Below are positions 1 to 10,102 of a DNA stretch of 64,000 nucleotides, piece by piece. The stretch spans positions 744,001 to 808,000 of the forward strand of contig NC_050729.1 in NCBI RefSeq assembly GCF_014133895.1, in the 5' to 3' direction. A program made the position numbers and the translations under genes. Position 1 is the stretch's first letter; every line of letters starts with the position of its first letter. Source of the stretch: Torulaspora globosa (lineage: Eukaryota; Ascomycota; Saccharomycetes; Saccharomycetales; Saccharomycetaceae). Below the pieces are notes generated by a model. That model was not told the DNA's origin. It did no database searches and saw only the letters and a list, made by a program, of their open reading frames with translations.

Positions 1-257
1 ACAATACATGAGCTTTCCAAAGTTGTTTCTTCCCAGTCTACATATTCTTTTATGACTACCTTCAAAAACCTGTCTTTTATTGTTTAGCTGGGGAAACAAA
101 CCAAAGTTTCGCATCATCAAGTGTCAGTGAAAAAATCACTGTCATTAACAAAAAAGGTCTTAAAAAGACATCAGCTACTAAAGAACAAATAACATACAAG
201 TATACAGCAGGCCCTGTGACTTATTTTCGATAACTAATCAGTTCAATAGCGTGAGAT

Positions 258-569
258 ATGACCGAGGTTACCAGCAATAAAGCACCCACTTACCCGTGTC
301 TCACTTACCTCGAATACAGTAGATTACCACCGAAACTACAAGACGACTATTTGAATTGCTGTCAAGCTCAATTTGAACGCGAAAGAGCAAGAATTTTGTT
401 CGAACGTCAAGGCGGTTTAAAAGGCTCGGCTAAAAGAAAAGCACAACAGGAAGTTGATTGGTTTAAAAGAACAACAACCTGGTCATACCTTCATGCATAT
501 ATACCGCTGAAGAGAAATGACAGACTTCTTACTTCGCAAGAAATGTTTAACCGGGTTGGATCATATTAA
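258..569 (+). CDS. small hypothetical protein, 103 aa
   Basis: The ATG opens a 103-residue frame with no overlap with another gene. I do not recognise the product. It has no signal peptide or membrane segment. The middle is strongly charged, with an Arg/Glu-rich stretch around residues 38-48 and a basic patch (KGSAKRKAQQ) near 55-64, followed by an aromatic, Trp-containing segment. This looks like a small soluble alpha-helical protein rather than random sequence. It lies upstream of MCY1 in the same orientation, where S. cerevisiae has no conserved gene that I recall. Whether it is a lineage gene or a fast-evolving ortholog cannot be decided here. Confidence 0.6.
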   Translation: MTEVTSNKAPTYPCLTYLEYSRLPPKLQDDYLNCCQAQFERERARILFERQGGLKGSAKRKAQQEVDWFKRTTTWSYLHAYIPLKRNDRLLTSQEMFNRVGSY

Positions 570-737
570 TTATTTCGCATATCACTTAACTCATATTAAT
601 TATTCTGACACAAACCAAAAGTTCATACATACGTTAAAATAACAGCCCGAAATTCGGAAGAGATAGCAGAATAACTTGAAGGCCCCAGGAGATGGCAGAT
701 GAGCTTCAAAAGAGTCTGAAAGTACAAGGGCATCCGA

Positions 738-745
738 GTCACGTG
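738..745. promoter_or_regulatory. Cbf1-type E-box upstream of MCY1
   Basis: GTCACGTG lies about 100 bp before the MCY1 ATG. Cbf1 controls sulfur amino-acid genes in yeast, which would fit a cysteine-synthase-like gene. The motif is seen; the regulation is inferred. Confidence 0.45.
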
Positions 746-841
746 CTCGCATTTCAATATAGATGAAGCTTTTAGCTTATGCTAGTTGAATTAAATGCTA
801 ACCATCTCGTTGAATGATGGCATAGCATTTCCCGAGCGTTC

Positions 842-2008
842 ATGGTCTCGTTTCGTGATAATTCGGGGTCATGGAAGGACGCTGTGAGTGTCCTATCTAT
901 TGTGGTTGCCTGCTATTCCGCTTACAAGTACTGTCGAATCGTGCATAAATCAAAAATACCGCCAGTGAAGACGGGTGTTGAGGAGTTGATAGGGAACACA
1001 CCATTGGTACTCATAAAATCGCTATCAAATGCAACTGGCTGCAATGTTTACGCGAAGTTGGAGCTGTGCAATCCGGCAGGCAGTGCGAAAGACAGAGTCG
1101 CCTACAATGTCATTAAAATGGCTGAAGAAAAGGGCGAACTTGTTAGGGGAAAACCTGGATGGGTGTTCGAAGGCACAAGCGGATCGACAGGTATCTCGAT
1201 CGCCATGCTATGCAATGCTCTAGGTTATAAAGCCCATATATCGTTACCAGATGATACTTCCAATGAAAAGCTTGCCCTCTTGGAAAGTTTAGGCGCCGTA
1301 GTCAACAAGGTGAAACCTGCCAGTATTGTGGATTCAAACCAGTATGTTAATGCTGCCAAAAAAGCTTGTGAGCTAGCTGTGGAAAAGGGAGAGCGTGGTG
1401 TATTTGCCGATCAGTTTGAGAACGAGGCAAATTGGCGGATACACTATGAGACAACGGGACCTGAGATTTACCAGCAGACGGGCGGTAAGTTAGGTGTTTT
1501 CATTGCTGGATGCGGTACCGGCGGTACCATAACAGGTGTGTCTAGGTTCTTGAAGGAAAAGATGAAGAAGAAACCTCTTGTTGTGCTAGCTGATCCTCAA
1601 GGTTCAGGTTTTTACAACAGGATAAACTACGGGGTCATGTACGATATCGTAGAGAAGGAGGGAACCAGGAGACGGCATCAAGTGGACACTATTGTGGAAG
1701 GTATAGGATTGAACAGGATAACGAGGAACTTCCAGCTCGGGGAGGTTTACATCGACGAGAGTGTACGTGTCACCGACGATCAGGCACTCAGAATGGCCAA
1801 ATTTCTCATGGTGAATGATGGAATCTTTACCGGTAGCAGCACAGCCATTAACGCTGTCGCTGCCGTAAAGATGGCGAAGAAAGTACAGCCCGGAACGACC
1901 ATTGTTATAATTGCATGCGACGCAGGCTCAAGACATCTCAGTAAGTTCTGGAAACTCGCTAAAGAGGTCGATTCCAATATTACGCTAGAGCAAGTAATAG
2001 GAGAGTAG
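842..2008 (+). CDS. MCY1: Mitochondrial outer-membrane cysteine synthase-like protein (Mcy1)
   Basis: PLP-dependent beta-family enzyme of the O-acetylserine sulfhydrylase/cystathionine beta-synthase fold, 388 aa. Residues about 13-30 form a hydrophobic N-terminal anchor, as in S. cerevisiae YGR012W, a mitochondrial outer-membrane protein. The PLP lysine is K83 in the NPAGSAKDR motif, the substrate loop EGTSGSTGIS is near 110-119, and a glycine-rich phosphate loop (GCGTGGTITG) follows in the second half. All catalytic elements look intact. In S. cerevisiae the enzyme is not the main source of cysteine and its substrate is unsettled, so activity is inferred from the fold. It is followed head-to-tail by SNU71, the same order as YGR012W-YGR013W. 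Confidence 0.9.
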   Translation: MVSFRDNSGSWKDAVSVLSIVVACYSAYKYCRIVHKSKIPPVKTGVEELIGNTPLVLIKSLSNATGCNVYAKLELCNPAGSAKDRVAYNVIKMAEEKGELVRGKPGWVFEGTSGSTGISIAMLCNALGYKAHISLPDDTSNEKLALLESLGAVVNKVKPASIVDSNQYVNAAKKACELAVEKGERGVFADQFENEANWRIHYETTGPEIYQQTGGKLGVFIAGCGTGGTITGVSRFLKEKMKKKPLVVLADPQGSGFYNRINYGVMYDIVEKEGTRRRHQVDTIVEGIGLNRITRNFQLGEVYIDESVRVTDDQALRMAKFLMVNDGIFTGSSTAINAVAAVKMAKKVQPGTTIVIIACDAGSRHLSKFWKLAKEVDSNITLEQVIGE

Positions 2009-2168
2009 TCTGGGTATTTCTTTATATTCATATTAGATGTGTTTTATATGCATACTATCTTGACGACTCAATTTTTCACAATAGGAAAAGAGGGTTATAT
2101 TATAGAAAGAGCATACTACGAAATCAAGATCATCAAAGAGACAAGTAAGTAAGCTCTAACTGTAGGAT

Positions 2169-3965
2169 ATGAGCGATATCGTCTACGTTTCACCGCAGCT
2201 GTACTTACTTTCCAAAAAATCGTGGAAAACTGATTCGCAAAAGGCTGGTTATATACCAATATTACGCGCCGATGTGCCTAAGTTCCAGCAGTCGCTACAG
2301 AAACTGAACGGATCTGCGAATCTCCAGCAGAAAATAATCGATAATGGTACGCCTGCTGAAGCTAAAGAACCAACAGTTATTCTCTCTTCAAGCTCAACGG
2401 CCGAAGAAAACGAAGCCGCTGGTTTGAAGGGTCGATATCAAAGCTTGAAGCAGTTCTTCCCCATTGGATTGCAACAGCAACTCCATACAATCTCCCTACG
2501 GGGACTGCCGAATAAGCTCTCGAATGAGGGCTTGGAGCGTTTTTTGACTGAATGTATCAAACGTATACTGACATGGCAATGTATTGAAGAAACGGTTAAC
2601 ATAGAGAGCTGGACAAATGTACGGTTTTTCGAGTTACAGACGCAGGATGTTTATTTTAGATTTGGTCAGATTGATGACAAGGTGTATGCTATGCTGAGCA
2701 AATCACTGGAGATTTTATTTGCCCCATCAGCCGATGAATCTGGTAGATATGCAGTCGAGTTCCACATTGACTCGAATACAAGGCTGTTCGTTCAAGATAG
2801 CAACGTAGAGGCAAAGCAAGAAGGCCAGGAGGAAATCAGAAATGAATTGCTAAAGCTCCTGAAGACACTGGAAGGCTCTGATGACAGTAGTGGTAAGACT
2901 GACGAGAGCGTTTTCGATCACTTTTCGGATTATCAAGTAGACCTCAATACCCTGAGCGACCTTCCTTCAGAGTCTTTACCACAGTTGTGCAAGGATATCA
3001 TTGATTTTCGAACAAGAGTGGTGAGTATTGAGAGGGAGAAAAGGGTACGCGAATCTTATGAAGAGAACAGGCGCAGGAAACATCAAATAATGAGAATATT
3101 CGATCAGATACGGAAAAGTGCAAAAGATAAGTCAGGCCCTGATGAAATTGAAAGTGATGAAAGCGACGATGAACAAACCGAGGATGGAGGCACTAATGAG
3201 GACGATCTTTTGATCGAAAGGCAACGGCAAGACCGTATCAAAGAGGAGTCACACTTGAGATACGAGGAAGCTGTTCGCAAGCTCCAAAACGACATAGAGC
3301 CTCGATTAATTTCGCTACAGAGAGAAATTTCAAGACAGCAAAACTACGAGCAGACGCTGATCGCCGAAAGACCGCTTCATTTAAAAGAACTGCTACACCG
3401 GGCCAGCGACCCCTACTACGATCACCACAGGTCTTTCAAACAAGCTGAAGAAGAAAAGGATGCTGCCGATCGAGACAAATACGGGTCTGAAGAGCCAACA
3501 GAAGCCTTGCCACCAAGCGCTGAGGCCACTTCCAAGGCCGAGAAACACGAGAAACAACCAGAGGAGGCTCTTGAAGCCGCCTCAGAGCAAGTCAAGATCA
3601 AATTTGCGTTCAAAAAGGCCATTGAAAAATCAGTCCTCGAGGCAAACGATGAAGAAGCGACTCGAGACCTACGGGAAAACCAGGAATCGCAAACTCTCGC
3701 GGCACAACAGCCTCTACCAGATGTCTTACCCTTCCAAGACGAGCAACTCGATTCCTACATAGAGAAACTCAAGGAGAGCCGCCTAGTGGATGAACTAGTC
3801 AAGGAATATCTCGGTGTCTACGAAGATGAGCTGGTCCAGTACATTCTCGACAACATCCGCGAGCACAAGAGTAAACAGGTCCTATTGGACGAGCTAAAGG
3901 AAACATTTGACGAAGAAGCAGTCACCATTGTCGACGCGATCTGGTCCAGCAACAGCTGGGTATAA
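2169..3965 (+). CDS. SNU71: U1 snRNP component Snu71
   Basis: The 598-residue product matches the yeast-specific U1 snRNP protein Snu71 (about 620 aa in S. cerevisiae), which helps U1 recognise 5' splice sites together with Prp40 and Luc7. The N-terminal part is a mixed domain starting MSDIVYVSPQLY. The centre is highly charged with long helical Glu/Arg/Lys stretches (about 280-400), likely coiled coil. The last 75 or so residues, ending in SSNSWV, resemble a PWI-type RNA-binding fold. The family assignment rests on similarity and on its place between MCY1 and MSB2 (YGR012-013-014 order). Confidence 0.9.
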   Translation: MSDIVYVSPQLYLLSKKSWKTDSQKAGYIPILRADVPKFQQSLQKLNGSANLQQKIIDNGTPAEAKEPTVILSSSSTAEENEAAGLKGRYQSLKQFFPIGLQQQLHTISLRGLPNKLSNEGLERFLTECIKRILTWQCIEETVNIESWTNVRFFELQTQDVYFRFGQIDDKVYAMLSKSLEILFAPSADESGRYAVEFHIDSNTRLFVQDSNVEAKQEGQEEIRNELLKLLKTLEGSDDSSGKTDESVFDHFSDYQVDLNTLSDLPSESLPQLCKDIIDFRTRVVSIEREKRVRESYEENRRRKHQIMRIFDQIRKSAKDKSGPDEIESDESDDEQTEDGGTNEDDLLIERQRQDRIKEESHLRYEEAVRKLQNDIEPRLISLQREISRQQNYEQTLIAERPLHLKELLHRASDPYYDHHRSFKQAEEEKDAADRDKYGSEEPTEALPPSAEATSKAEKHEKQPEEALEAASEQVKIKFAFKKAIEKSVLEANDEEATRDLRENQESQTLAAQQPLPDVLPFQDEQLDSYIEKLKESRLVDELVKEYLGVYEDELVQYILDNIREHKSKQVLLDELKETFDEEAVTIVDAIWSSNSWV

Positions 3966-4556
3966 CCTGCACCAGAATATCCCACTATACCTTTCAACTG
4001 AAACACATCTTGGCACTATGAGATGTTGAAGTCACGTGATACAACTGGCGCGATCAATACTCGCTTTCCCGATCAGGAAGGTGCACGAAACTAATTTAGA
4101 CACATGTCCGAATCGGGAGACGCCAAGTCCCGCCGTTTCAGATTCTCGAACCTCAAGAATTTGAAAAGCATTACTTCCAGCAGTATTGCATCTGACAGTT
4201 GCTAGTCGATGGGATTCTTTGACAACATCCTGTTGCACTCACTGTTATTTATTACAAGTTCTCTATTCAACTTGTATTCTGTCTGCGTAAAGAGCTCGAT
4301 AGCTTCTACTCTGCTCGCGAGACAACAGTGCTGAAGAAGATTCATCTGTTGGCAGAAAAAACTCTGGATATCCTAGCACATTCAAGGTTTACTTTGAGAC
4401 TTGTGTAAAGGTTTTACAGGAAACCTTTGCTCCTTTTAAAGGTGGAATATACGCCTTGAAGAATACTATCTGCCCTAACCCACTAAATTATTCGTTCCTT
4501 TCGCTTTCATTTACAGGTAATCTGATATTCTTCCTTTCGCTTCCAAATCACGAGTC
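3966..4556. promoter_or_regulatory. SNU71-MSB2 intergenic region / MSB2 promoter
   Basis: This 591-bp spacer has no supported gene. It holds a Ste12-type pheromone response element TGAAACA at 3999-4005 and an E-box GTCACGTGAT at 4031-4040. The 200 bp before MSB2 are rich in T and C. MSB2 acts upstream of the filamentation/HOG MAPK pathways, so a Ste12 site would be sensible feedback, but a single 7-mer is weak evidence. Confidence 0.35.
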
Positions 4557-7500
4557 ATGAGCGCTCTTTATGGACTTTTAAAAGTTGCGCTGCTGTTGCA
4601 GCTCTCCGAAGCGGCTTTTATTGAGTTGAACAGGGGAAATGCGACAAGTTCGACCGATACTGTTGCTGCGTCTTCCGGGAGCATCTACAAAATCGATACG
4701 GAGACGCCGACAACGAGACTGCAGACGACGCTCTCAAGTTCTCCCAATGTGGTCATTCCTTCGTCCTCTTCTCTCAACTTTGGTCCGCATGAGGACACAA
4801 CAAGCACAAGTAGTGCTACCTCCAACACATGGCCGTTCTGGTTAGGAAGCTCGTCTAGTTATTCGGCAGTGACGGTTAGTCAACCAACCACGTCGTCTCA
4901 GAGCGGCTTCCAGTGGGACAACATCTTTTCTGCGAGCCCATCAAGCTCGGTTTACGTCATCTCCTCGGAGGGACCAAGTGGTAGGAATATCAATGAACAA
5001 AATACCAAGTCTACCGCGTCGCTTAACTCTGCATCCTCGCCGTTTGTGTCATCTGTTTCCGCGGCTCCAGGTGTCGCACCCACTGGCCGCAGTCTGTCGG
5101 GTTCTTCCTCGACGAGTGACCGCAACGGAGAGACCAGCGCGCAGAGTACGATAGCACAATGGTGGGGAGCATCTGCTCCAAGCCCTTCGAAAATAGGTAC
5201 GTGGACAGTGTCCTCCCCGGCTACAAGTTCTGACTTTTCGACTCCTTCGACTTCACCTTCTTCGCAGACATCAACTACATCTGGCTTCCAATCCTACGTT
5301 TGGCCTACACCTTCCAATACCCGTTCAGAAGTTTACACAATCTCCTCTGAGTTTTCTACGCCGCTGGTTCAACCTTCTATAACCTTGATGTATCCCACGC
5401 TGAGTTCATTGAATCCTTTCACCACTGAAACGCCAAAGGTCTCTTCTCCGACTTCTGCTCAGCCAGTTAGTTGGTCAGCTCTCTCAGCGGCTTCTGTCCA
5501 ATCATCCGAAATATTTTCCAGTTCTGTTGCCTCTCAAACCACTTCGTTGACAACTTTTCCAGTGACCTCAAGTTCGACATCATCAGAAACATCCTTGTCA
5601 GGCTCGATATCACTTTCTTCTTCGACCTCAGGAGTGGCGTCGCCCACTCAGGATGTTTCATTGTCCTCTCAGTCAACCACTCTCGCAGTCACATCATCTT
5701 CGGAATCTCAGACTTCATTATCAGCCTCGATTTCATCCTCTGAGCTAGCAGACTTGTCCTCCGTCCAATCATCCCAATCTGTATGGCTGGCCTCATCAGC
5801 GTCGAGTACAGCGAGTACCACGGAGGAATCTTCCAGTGCAACTGTATCGTCTTCTTCAAGTTTCACCTTGACTGTGATACCGTCTCCTTTTACTTCGAGT
5901 TCTTCTGAGTCAGTTTGGAGTCCTGAATATACTTCTCAACAATCATCGGCGGTGAGTCCCTCCTCTATGCCTCCTGAACCGTTCTGGACCCTATATTCCG
6001 CTTCACAATCCTCAACGTCAGGTTCCTCGATTATTTCTGAGCCTACTAGTGTCACCTCTTCTTTGCAAATGGTGCCAACTTCATCGTCATCTCTGATGTC
6101 ACCGACGATTCCCTCATCCTCCAGTGAGACTTTAACAAACCCATCTACCTCTGGTTCCTCTACGGAAGGATATCTTGAATCGACAAGCTTGTCAGTACCG
6201 GCGGCTTCCACGGAGAGCTTAATACCAACCGGTTCATCGGATGCCGTCTCATCCTCAGCTACTCCTTCTTCAGGAAGCTACGTGACGTTATCCAGTTCGC
6301 CGGTACCTGTTACCTCCACAGAGAGTTACATGACACCATCTAGTTCATCAGTACCTGTTACCTCCACAGAAGGTTATGTGACACCATCTAGTCCGTCGAC
6401 ACCTGTTACCTCCACAGAGAGTTACATGACACCATCTAGTTCATCAGTACCTGTTACCTCCTCAGGGACTGATGTGGCATCGTACAGCTCGGTGATATCG
6501 GTGACTCCTACGGACAGTAGCGTATCCCCAAGCAGTTTGTCCGCGCCTGCTTCCTCAGCGGAAGGCTACACAACTTCAACAAGTTCCTCCTTGCCGGCTT
6601 CCTCAGAGTCATCTTCTGTGATTACAACTTCCACTCTGGCCTCTCCAACTTCAATACCATCTCAAGCTCAGGCGTCATCGAGCACTGATGTTCCCAATTC
6701 TCCAACATCTTCAATCTCTGATTTTAGCACTTCTAGCACGGTACCCGGCGTTTCTTTCGTTTCATCTTCAACCTCATCAGTCACTGAGGAGCCAAGCACG
6801 CGCTCATCCTTGCCATATTCAACAGCGCTTTCAACCAGTGAGCTGTTCTCTTCAGAATCATCATCCTACTCTTCCTCTCCATCATCGTCTCAGTGGGCAA
6901 GCTCAGAAATAACAGTTCCATCTTCTATCCCTAGTGTTCTTATCAGCAGTCAGAGCTCAATCCAGAGCTCCCATCCCGATTCTTCATCAGTTGCGACCGA
7001 AAGTATCTTTGAGTCCTCTGCCACGGCTTCGCCCACTTCCGTCTCGGAGGTTGCACCGGTGACGCAGCAGCCTTCGAGTGCTTCAGGCTATTCTTCAACT
7101 TCAATTCCTCAACCAAGTCCACCACCACCTACGGCTACCTTGTCTTCGTCAATTCTGGTATCACAAACTTCTGCCTCATCTTCGACAAGCTCTAGTGGCA
7201 GATGGTGGATGCCTACACAAATTGTGACTCAAACTACTCAACAAACGGCAACTGCTACTGGTACTCAAGCTACTGCAACGTTGCCTCAAGCCATTGCAGC
7301 AGCTACCCAGGTTGCTCAGCCTGACGGTTACTCGCTAATAACGCTTGGGTTCAAGAGTGCTCTAAACTATAACTTTGTCGTGTCCAATCCCATTTCATCA
7401 GCCCAGATCTTTGCCTTTCTACCAGAGATGTTGACGACACCTTTCGAGACATATCGGAATATTTCTGTTTTGCAGCTCGTACCTCTGCAATCAAAGTCGA

Positions 7501-8201
7501 TCAATTATTTGGCAACTGTTGCTGAGGTGTACTTCCCAACCTCCGAGATATCAGCACTTTCAGACTTAATCTTGAATTCGTCAAGTGTTTTGTACACAGC
7601 GAATGATGGGCCAGCCAAATACTTGGCTTACTTAGTTGATCCGTCGATACCTCTCACTGGGCTTTTGTCAACAGGTGCCGTGAACTCTGGCTCGGGAACC
7701 AGTGATCCATCTCAATCGGGTGCAGGAGGCTCTACAAACTCAGAAGGTGATTCTGATACTGGTGCTCTGGGCTCCTACCTGAAATCCACAAACGGCGGAG
7801 GAAGCAGTGCCGCTTCTAGCAAATCTCGAATCATAGGTCTCGTTATCGGCGTTGTCGTTGGTGGTTGCACGTATATCGCCCTGATGATTCTGCTAATAAG
7901 ATATTTTATCATTAGGCGCCAAGCTGCGAAAAATTGCAATAAAGTCGCAGACGAAGCTAGTGATAGCAACAGTGACTCTGGTAGCGACAGATATTCTCAG
8001 GGACAAGAAAAAGCTGTAATCAATGATCAGGAATCAATAACACCCTCTATGAGAATCAACAATTGGATGAATGAGAGCCATTATTACGATGTCGCTGGAC
8101 CCGACATTAGTGTGGCTCAGATCGGCAAGAAAGCTACTACGGTTCCCAAAATTTCCGGACCCATCGCTTCCCAAAATTCTTTAGGATGGAACGAAGTCTG
8201 A
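4557..8201 (+). CDS. MSB2: Signalling mucin Msb2, cell-surface osmosensor
   Basis: The 1214-residue type I membrane glycoprotein feeds the Cdc42-Ste20-Ste11 branch of the filamentous-growth and HOG pathways. A signal peptide occupies about residues 1-19. Residues 25-910 are dominated by Ser/Thr, the mucin domain expected to be heavily O-glycosylated, including a 16-residue tandem repeat at 578-638. A non-repetitive Hkr1-Msb2 homology region spans about 923-1036, followed by a Gly/Ser linker, a single transmembrane helix at about 1092-1119 and a 95-residue cytoplasmic tail. Length and order match S. cerevisiae Msb2 (about 1306 aa). Neighbours SNU71 and EAT1 give the YGR013-014-015 order. Short reverse-strand frames inside it are by-products of Ser-codon runs. 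Confidence 0.93.
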   Translation: MSALYGLLKVALLLQLSEAAFIELNRGNATSSTDTVAASSGSIYKIDTETPTTRLQTTLSSSPNVVIPSSSSLNFGPHEDTTSTSSATSNTWPFWLGSSSSYSAVTVSQPTTSSQSGFQWDNIFSASPSSSVYVISSEGPSGRNINEQNTKSTASLNSASSPFVSSVSAAPGVAPTGRSLSGSSSTSDRNGETSAQSTIAQWWGASAPSPSKIGTWTVSSPATSSDFSTPSTSPSSQTSTTSGFQSYVWPTPSNTRSEVYTISSEFSTPLVQPSITLMYPTLSSLNPFTTETPKVSSPTSAQPVSWSALSAASVQSSEIFSSSVASQTTSLTTFPVTSSSTSSETSLSGSISLSSSTSGVASPTQDVSLSSQSTTLAVTSSSESQTSLSASISSSELADLSSVQSSQSVWLASSASSTASTTEESSSATVSSSSSFTLTVIPSPFTSSSSESVWSPEYTSQQSSAVSPSSMPPEPFWTLYSASQSSTSGSSIISEPTSVTSSLQMVPTSSSSLMSPTIPSSSSETLTNPSTSGSSTEGYLESTSLSVPAASTESLIPTGSSDAVSSSATPSSGSYVTLSSSPVPVTSTESYMTPSSSSVPVTSTEGYVTPSSPSTPVTSTESYMTPSSSSVPVTSSGTDVASYSSVISVTPTDSSVSPSSLSAPASSAEGYTTSTSSSLPASSESSSVITTSTLASPTSIPSQAQASSSTDVPNSPTSSISDFSTSSTVPGVSFVSSSTSSVTEEPSTRSSLPYSTALSTSELFSSESSSYSSSPSSSQWASSEITVPSSIPSVLISSQSSIQSSHPDSSSVATESIFESSATASPTSVSEVAPVTQQPSSASGYSSTSIPQPSPPPPTATLSSSILVSQTSASSSTSSSGRWWMPTQIVTQTTQQTATATGTQATATLPQAIAAATQVAQPDGYSLITLGFKSALNYNFVVSNPISSAQIFAFLPEMLTTPFETYRNISVLQLVPLQSKSINYLATVAEVYFPTSEISALSDLILNSSSVLYTANDGPAKYLAYLVDPSIPLTGLLSTGAVNSGSGTSDPSQSGAGGSTNSEGDSDTGALGSYLKSTNGGGSSAASSKSRIIGLVIGVVVGGCTYIALMILLIRYFIIRRQAAKNCNKVADEASDSNSDSGSDRYSQGQEKAVINDQESITPSMRINNWMNESHYYDVAGPDISVAQIGKKATTVPKISGPIASQNSLGWNEV
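6289..6470 (+). repeat. 48-bp in-frame tandem repeat in MSB2 mucin domain
   Basis: About 3.8 copies of a 48-bp unit encode a 16-residue motif close to VPVTSTESYMTPSSSS. The ACCTGTTACCTCC block recurs at about 6305, 6353, 6401 and 6449, exactly 48 bp apart. Copies one and three are closer to each other (SYMTP) than to copy two (GYVTP), suggesting growth by a 96-bp step. Confidence 0.9.
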
Positions 8202-8398
8202 TTAAGCGCAGAAATCGCGTTTGGGACCGTTTCATTTCATGTCCTTTTATCCAAGCTATTCGTCTCTGCAAGAGATCTATATCCTCATGTAACATTTATA
8301 AACATTTTAAACGATACCCAAGTACCATGGTTTTAATTAGATGCAGATCACGCGAATATGGGACACTTGAGACTCCTTGTAAAACAGTAGAAACTTTC

Positions 8399-9367
8399 CT
8401 AGGCCTTCAAATAGTCGACAATGCATTGGAAAGTCTTCTCTGGTTCTTCCACCGTCATATTATGGCCAGTATTAAACTCCCGGACTGCGGCGTTTGGAAA
8501 GAATTGTCGTAACAAGCTGTAATCCTCTTTGATAAAACAAGAATTCAATCCTCTCATGAAAAGGACAGATCTAGGAGTCGAGGTTTGCAGGAGCCCTTGG
8601 CTATTCTCTATCCCGTGCAGATCAGGCCAGCCTCTAAGCGTATCTAGAAGATCTGGAAACTGCTTTAACGGCAGATAATAATCTATGTACCGGTCCTCAG
8701 CTGGATGATGAATCTTTTCGTCCTCATAAGTGATATCATTTTTTCTGACCTTGAAAAATCCGCTCGCAAAATAGAGTGATGGATCGCCATTGTTAACCTT
8801 GTTTGCTGGCAAAGCTTTGAAATGTTCTAGCAGAACTTTTTTCCAACCGGGACTTCCCCTCTCGATCCTGATCTCTCTGTTAATAATCTTCATAATCAAA
8901 GCATAGTTTTCCAAAACTACGGAATCCAAATGAGGAGTCTCGTATGGCGGTAAATCTATCGAAATACATTTTTCGATGTTAATTTGGTGGCAAAGTGTGG
9001 TAAGAAGACCAATCTTCCCTCCAATGGAAAACCCTAACAAATTCACCGGTCTTTGTGGCCCTATGTTGGTTTTGATGAAATTGATAACGTCTTTAGCATA
9101 GGTCATAAAATCGTATGGAAAAGCCTGTGGCGAGTCCCCATGGTTCCTCAAGTCAATCGAATATACATCCATGTTCAATTGGTCCGCCAATGGCCCGCTG
9201 AGTGAGCGAAACATCGCAGATGAACCAAAAATTCCATGAATATTGATCAAAACCGGTTGTGAATTTGGATCACCTTTCCCTGTAGTCAATGTGGGTTTCA
9301 CATGGCGGAAAGCCAAATCTACCACATCTTTCGTAGCTATTTTCTTAGTAGAAAGGAACCGTTTCAT
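8399..9367 (-). CDS. EAT1: Alpha/beta hydrolase, ethanol acetyltransferase Eat1 family
   Basis: This 322-residue alpha/beta hydrolase corresponds to S. cerevisiae YGR015C, the mitochondrial Eat1 that makes ethyl acetate from acetyl-CoA and ethanol and also shows thioesterase and esterase activity. The oxyanion segment INIHGIFGS is near 41-49, the nucleophile is S114 in GFSIGG, D138 (SIDLPP) is the probable acid, and H302 (TGHN) completes the triad. The close Ser-Asp spacing is typical of this family. The N-terminus MKRFLSTKKI is a short basic presequence. It is convergent with MSB2 and divergent from the YGR016W-type gene. Distinguishing it from the paralog Imo32 relies mainly on synteny. Confidence 0.85.
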   Translation of the reverse strand: MKRFLSTKKIATKDVVDLAFRHVKPTLTTGKGDPNSQPVLINIHGIFGSSAMFRSLSGPLADQLNMDVYSIDLRNHGDSPQAFPYDFMTYAKDVINFIKTNIGPQRPVNLLGFSIGGKIGLLTTLCHQINIEKCISIDLPPYETPHLDSVVLENYALIMKIINREIRIERGSPGWKKVLLEHFKALPANKVNNGDPSLYFASGFFKVRKNDITYEDEKIHHPAEDRYIDYYLPLKQFPDLLDTLRGWPDLHGIENSQGLLQTSTPRSVLFMRGLNSCFIKEDYSLLRQFFPNAAVREFNTGHNMTVEEPEKTFQCIVDYLKA

Positions 9368-9543
9368 TTGCTGTGCTTTCTTCGACGATTAAGTTGGTCG
9401 ATCTTCCAAACCTTACCAGGAGATTTAAGTATTAACTTTCGTTCCTGCGGATAACACAATTGAAACATAAGGGGAAGAAGTGTTGAAATGCACATAGATA
9501 AGCCAAATGTTCATATTCCAAAGATACCTTCTCTGCAGCTAGA

Positions 9544-10095
9544 ATGTCACGGCTGAGGAAGATTGATAGGGACATCCTGAGCGGAAGAGCTATAGATGGC
9601 GACGAGGAGATTCCAGATCATCCGATGGACAGCGAAGAGCAGGAGGAGCTGATACAGAAGTTCGAAGTGAATAACAGCCTGCTAAATAAGAGATGTGCAA
9701 ATGTGCTGTCGCTTACCTATTTGTTATTCTCTGGATTTTGTGTTATGCTAGCCGGTAAGGCACAAGGGCGAGAAACAGGGCTGTTCGTATTAATAGCACA
9801 GTCCATCATCTGCTCCATGATCCTGGCGCGATATGAGCTTATGCATAGCTATACCATTTTCAGAAGGTACTCCATTCACATTAATAATTCAAGAATCCAA
9901 AAGGTCAACGTAATCCTTATTGTTTTAATCGAATGGATCGGATTCGAAGCTCACAAGAGCTGGAGGATGTTCATGTTTCGCCAAATACCTCTCATTTTCT
10001 TCTTGATAACCAAAATTTTGAAGAAATGGTCGAATGAAATGGAAAAGGAGTTGAACCAATTGCGCAAAATGAAGTACAAGTACAAAAATGCCTGA
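9544..10095 (+). CDS. Integral membrane protein, YGR016W-like, 183 aa
   Basis: This conserved yeast membrane protein of unknown function occupies the YGR016W position. The N-terminal 50 residues are acidic and hydrophilic. Two hydrophobic segments follow at about 56-72 and 78-96, then another near 122-132. The C-terminal 30 residues are basic (Lys-rich, ending KYKYKNA), suggesting a cytosolic tail. No enzymatic motif is visible. It converges on REC102, with 7 bp between the two stop codons. Function should be left open. Confidence 0.8.
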   Translation: MSRLRKIDRDILSGRAIDGDEEIPDHPMDSEEQEELIQKFEVNNSLLNKRCANVLSLTYLLFSGFCVMLAGKAQGRETGLFVLIAQSIICSMILARYELMHSYTIFRRYSIHINNSRIQKVNVILIVLIEWIGFEAHKSWRMFMFRQIPLIFFLITKILKKWSNEMEKELNQLRKMKYKYKNA

Positions 10096-10102
10096 ATTTG
10101 AA

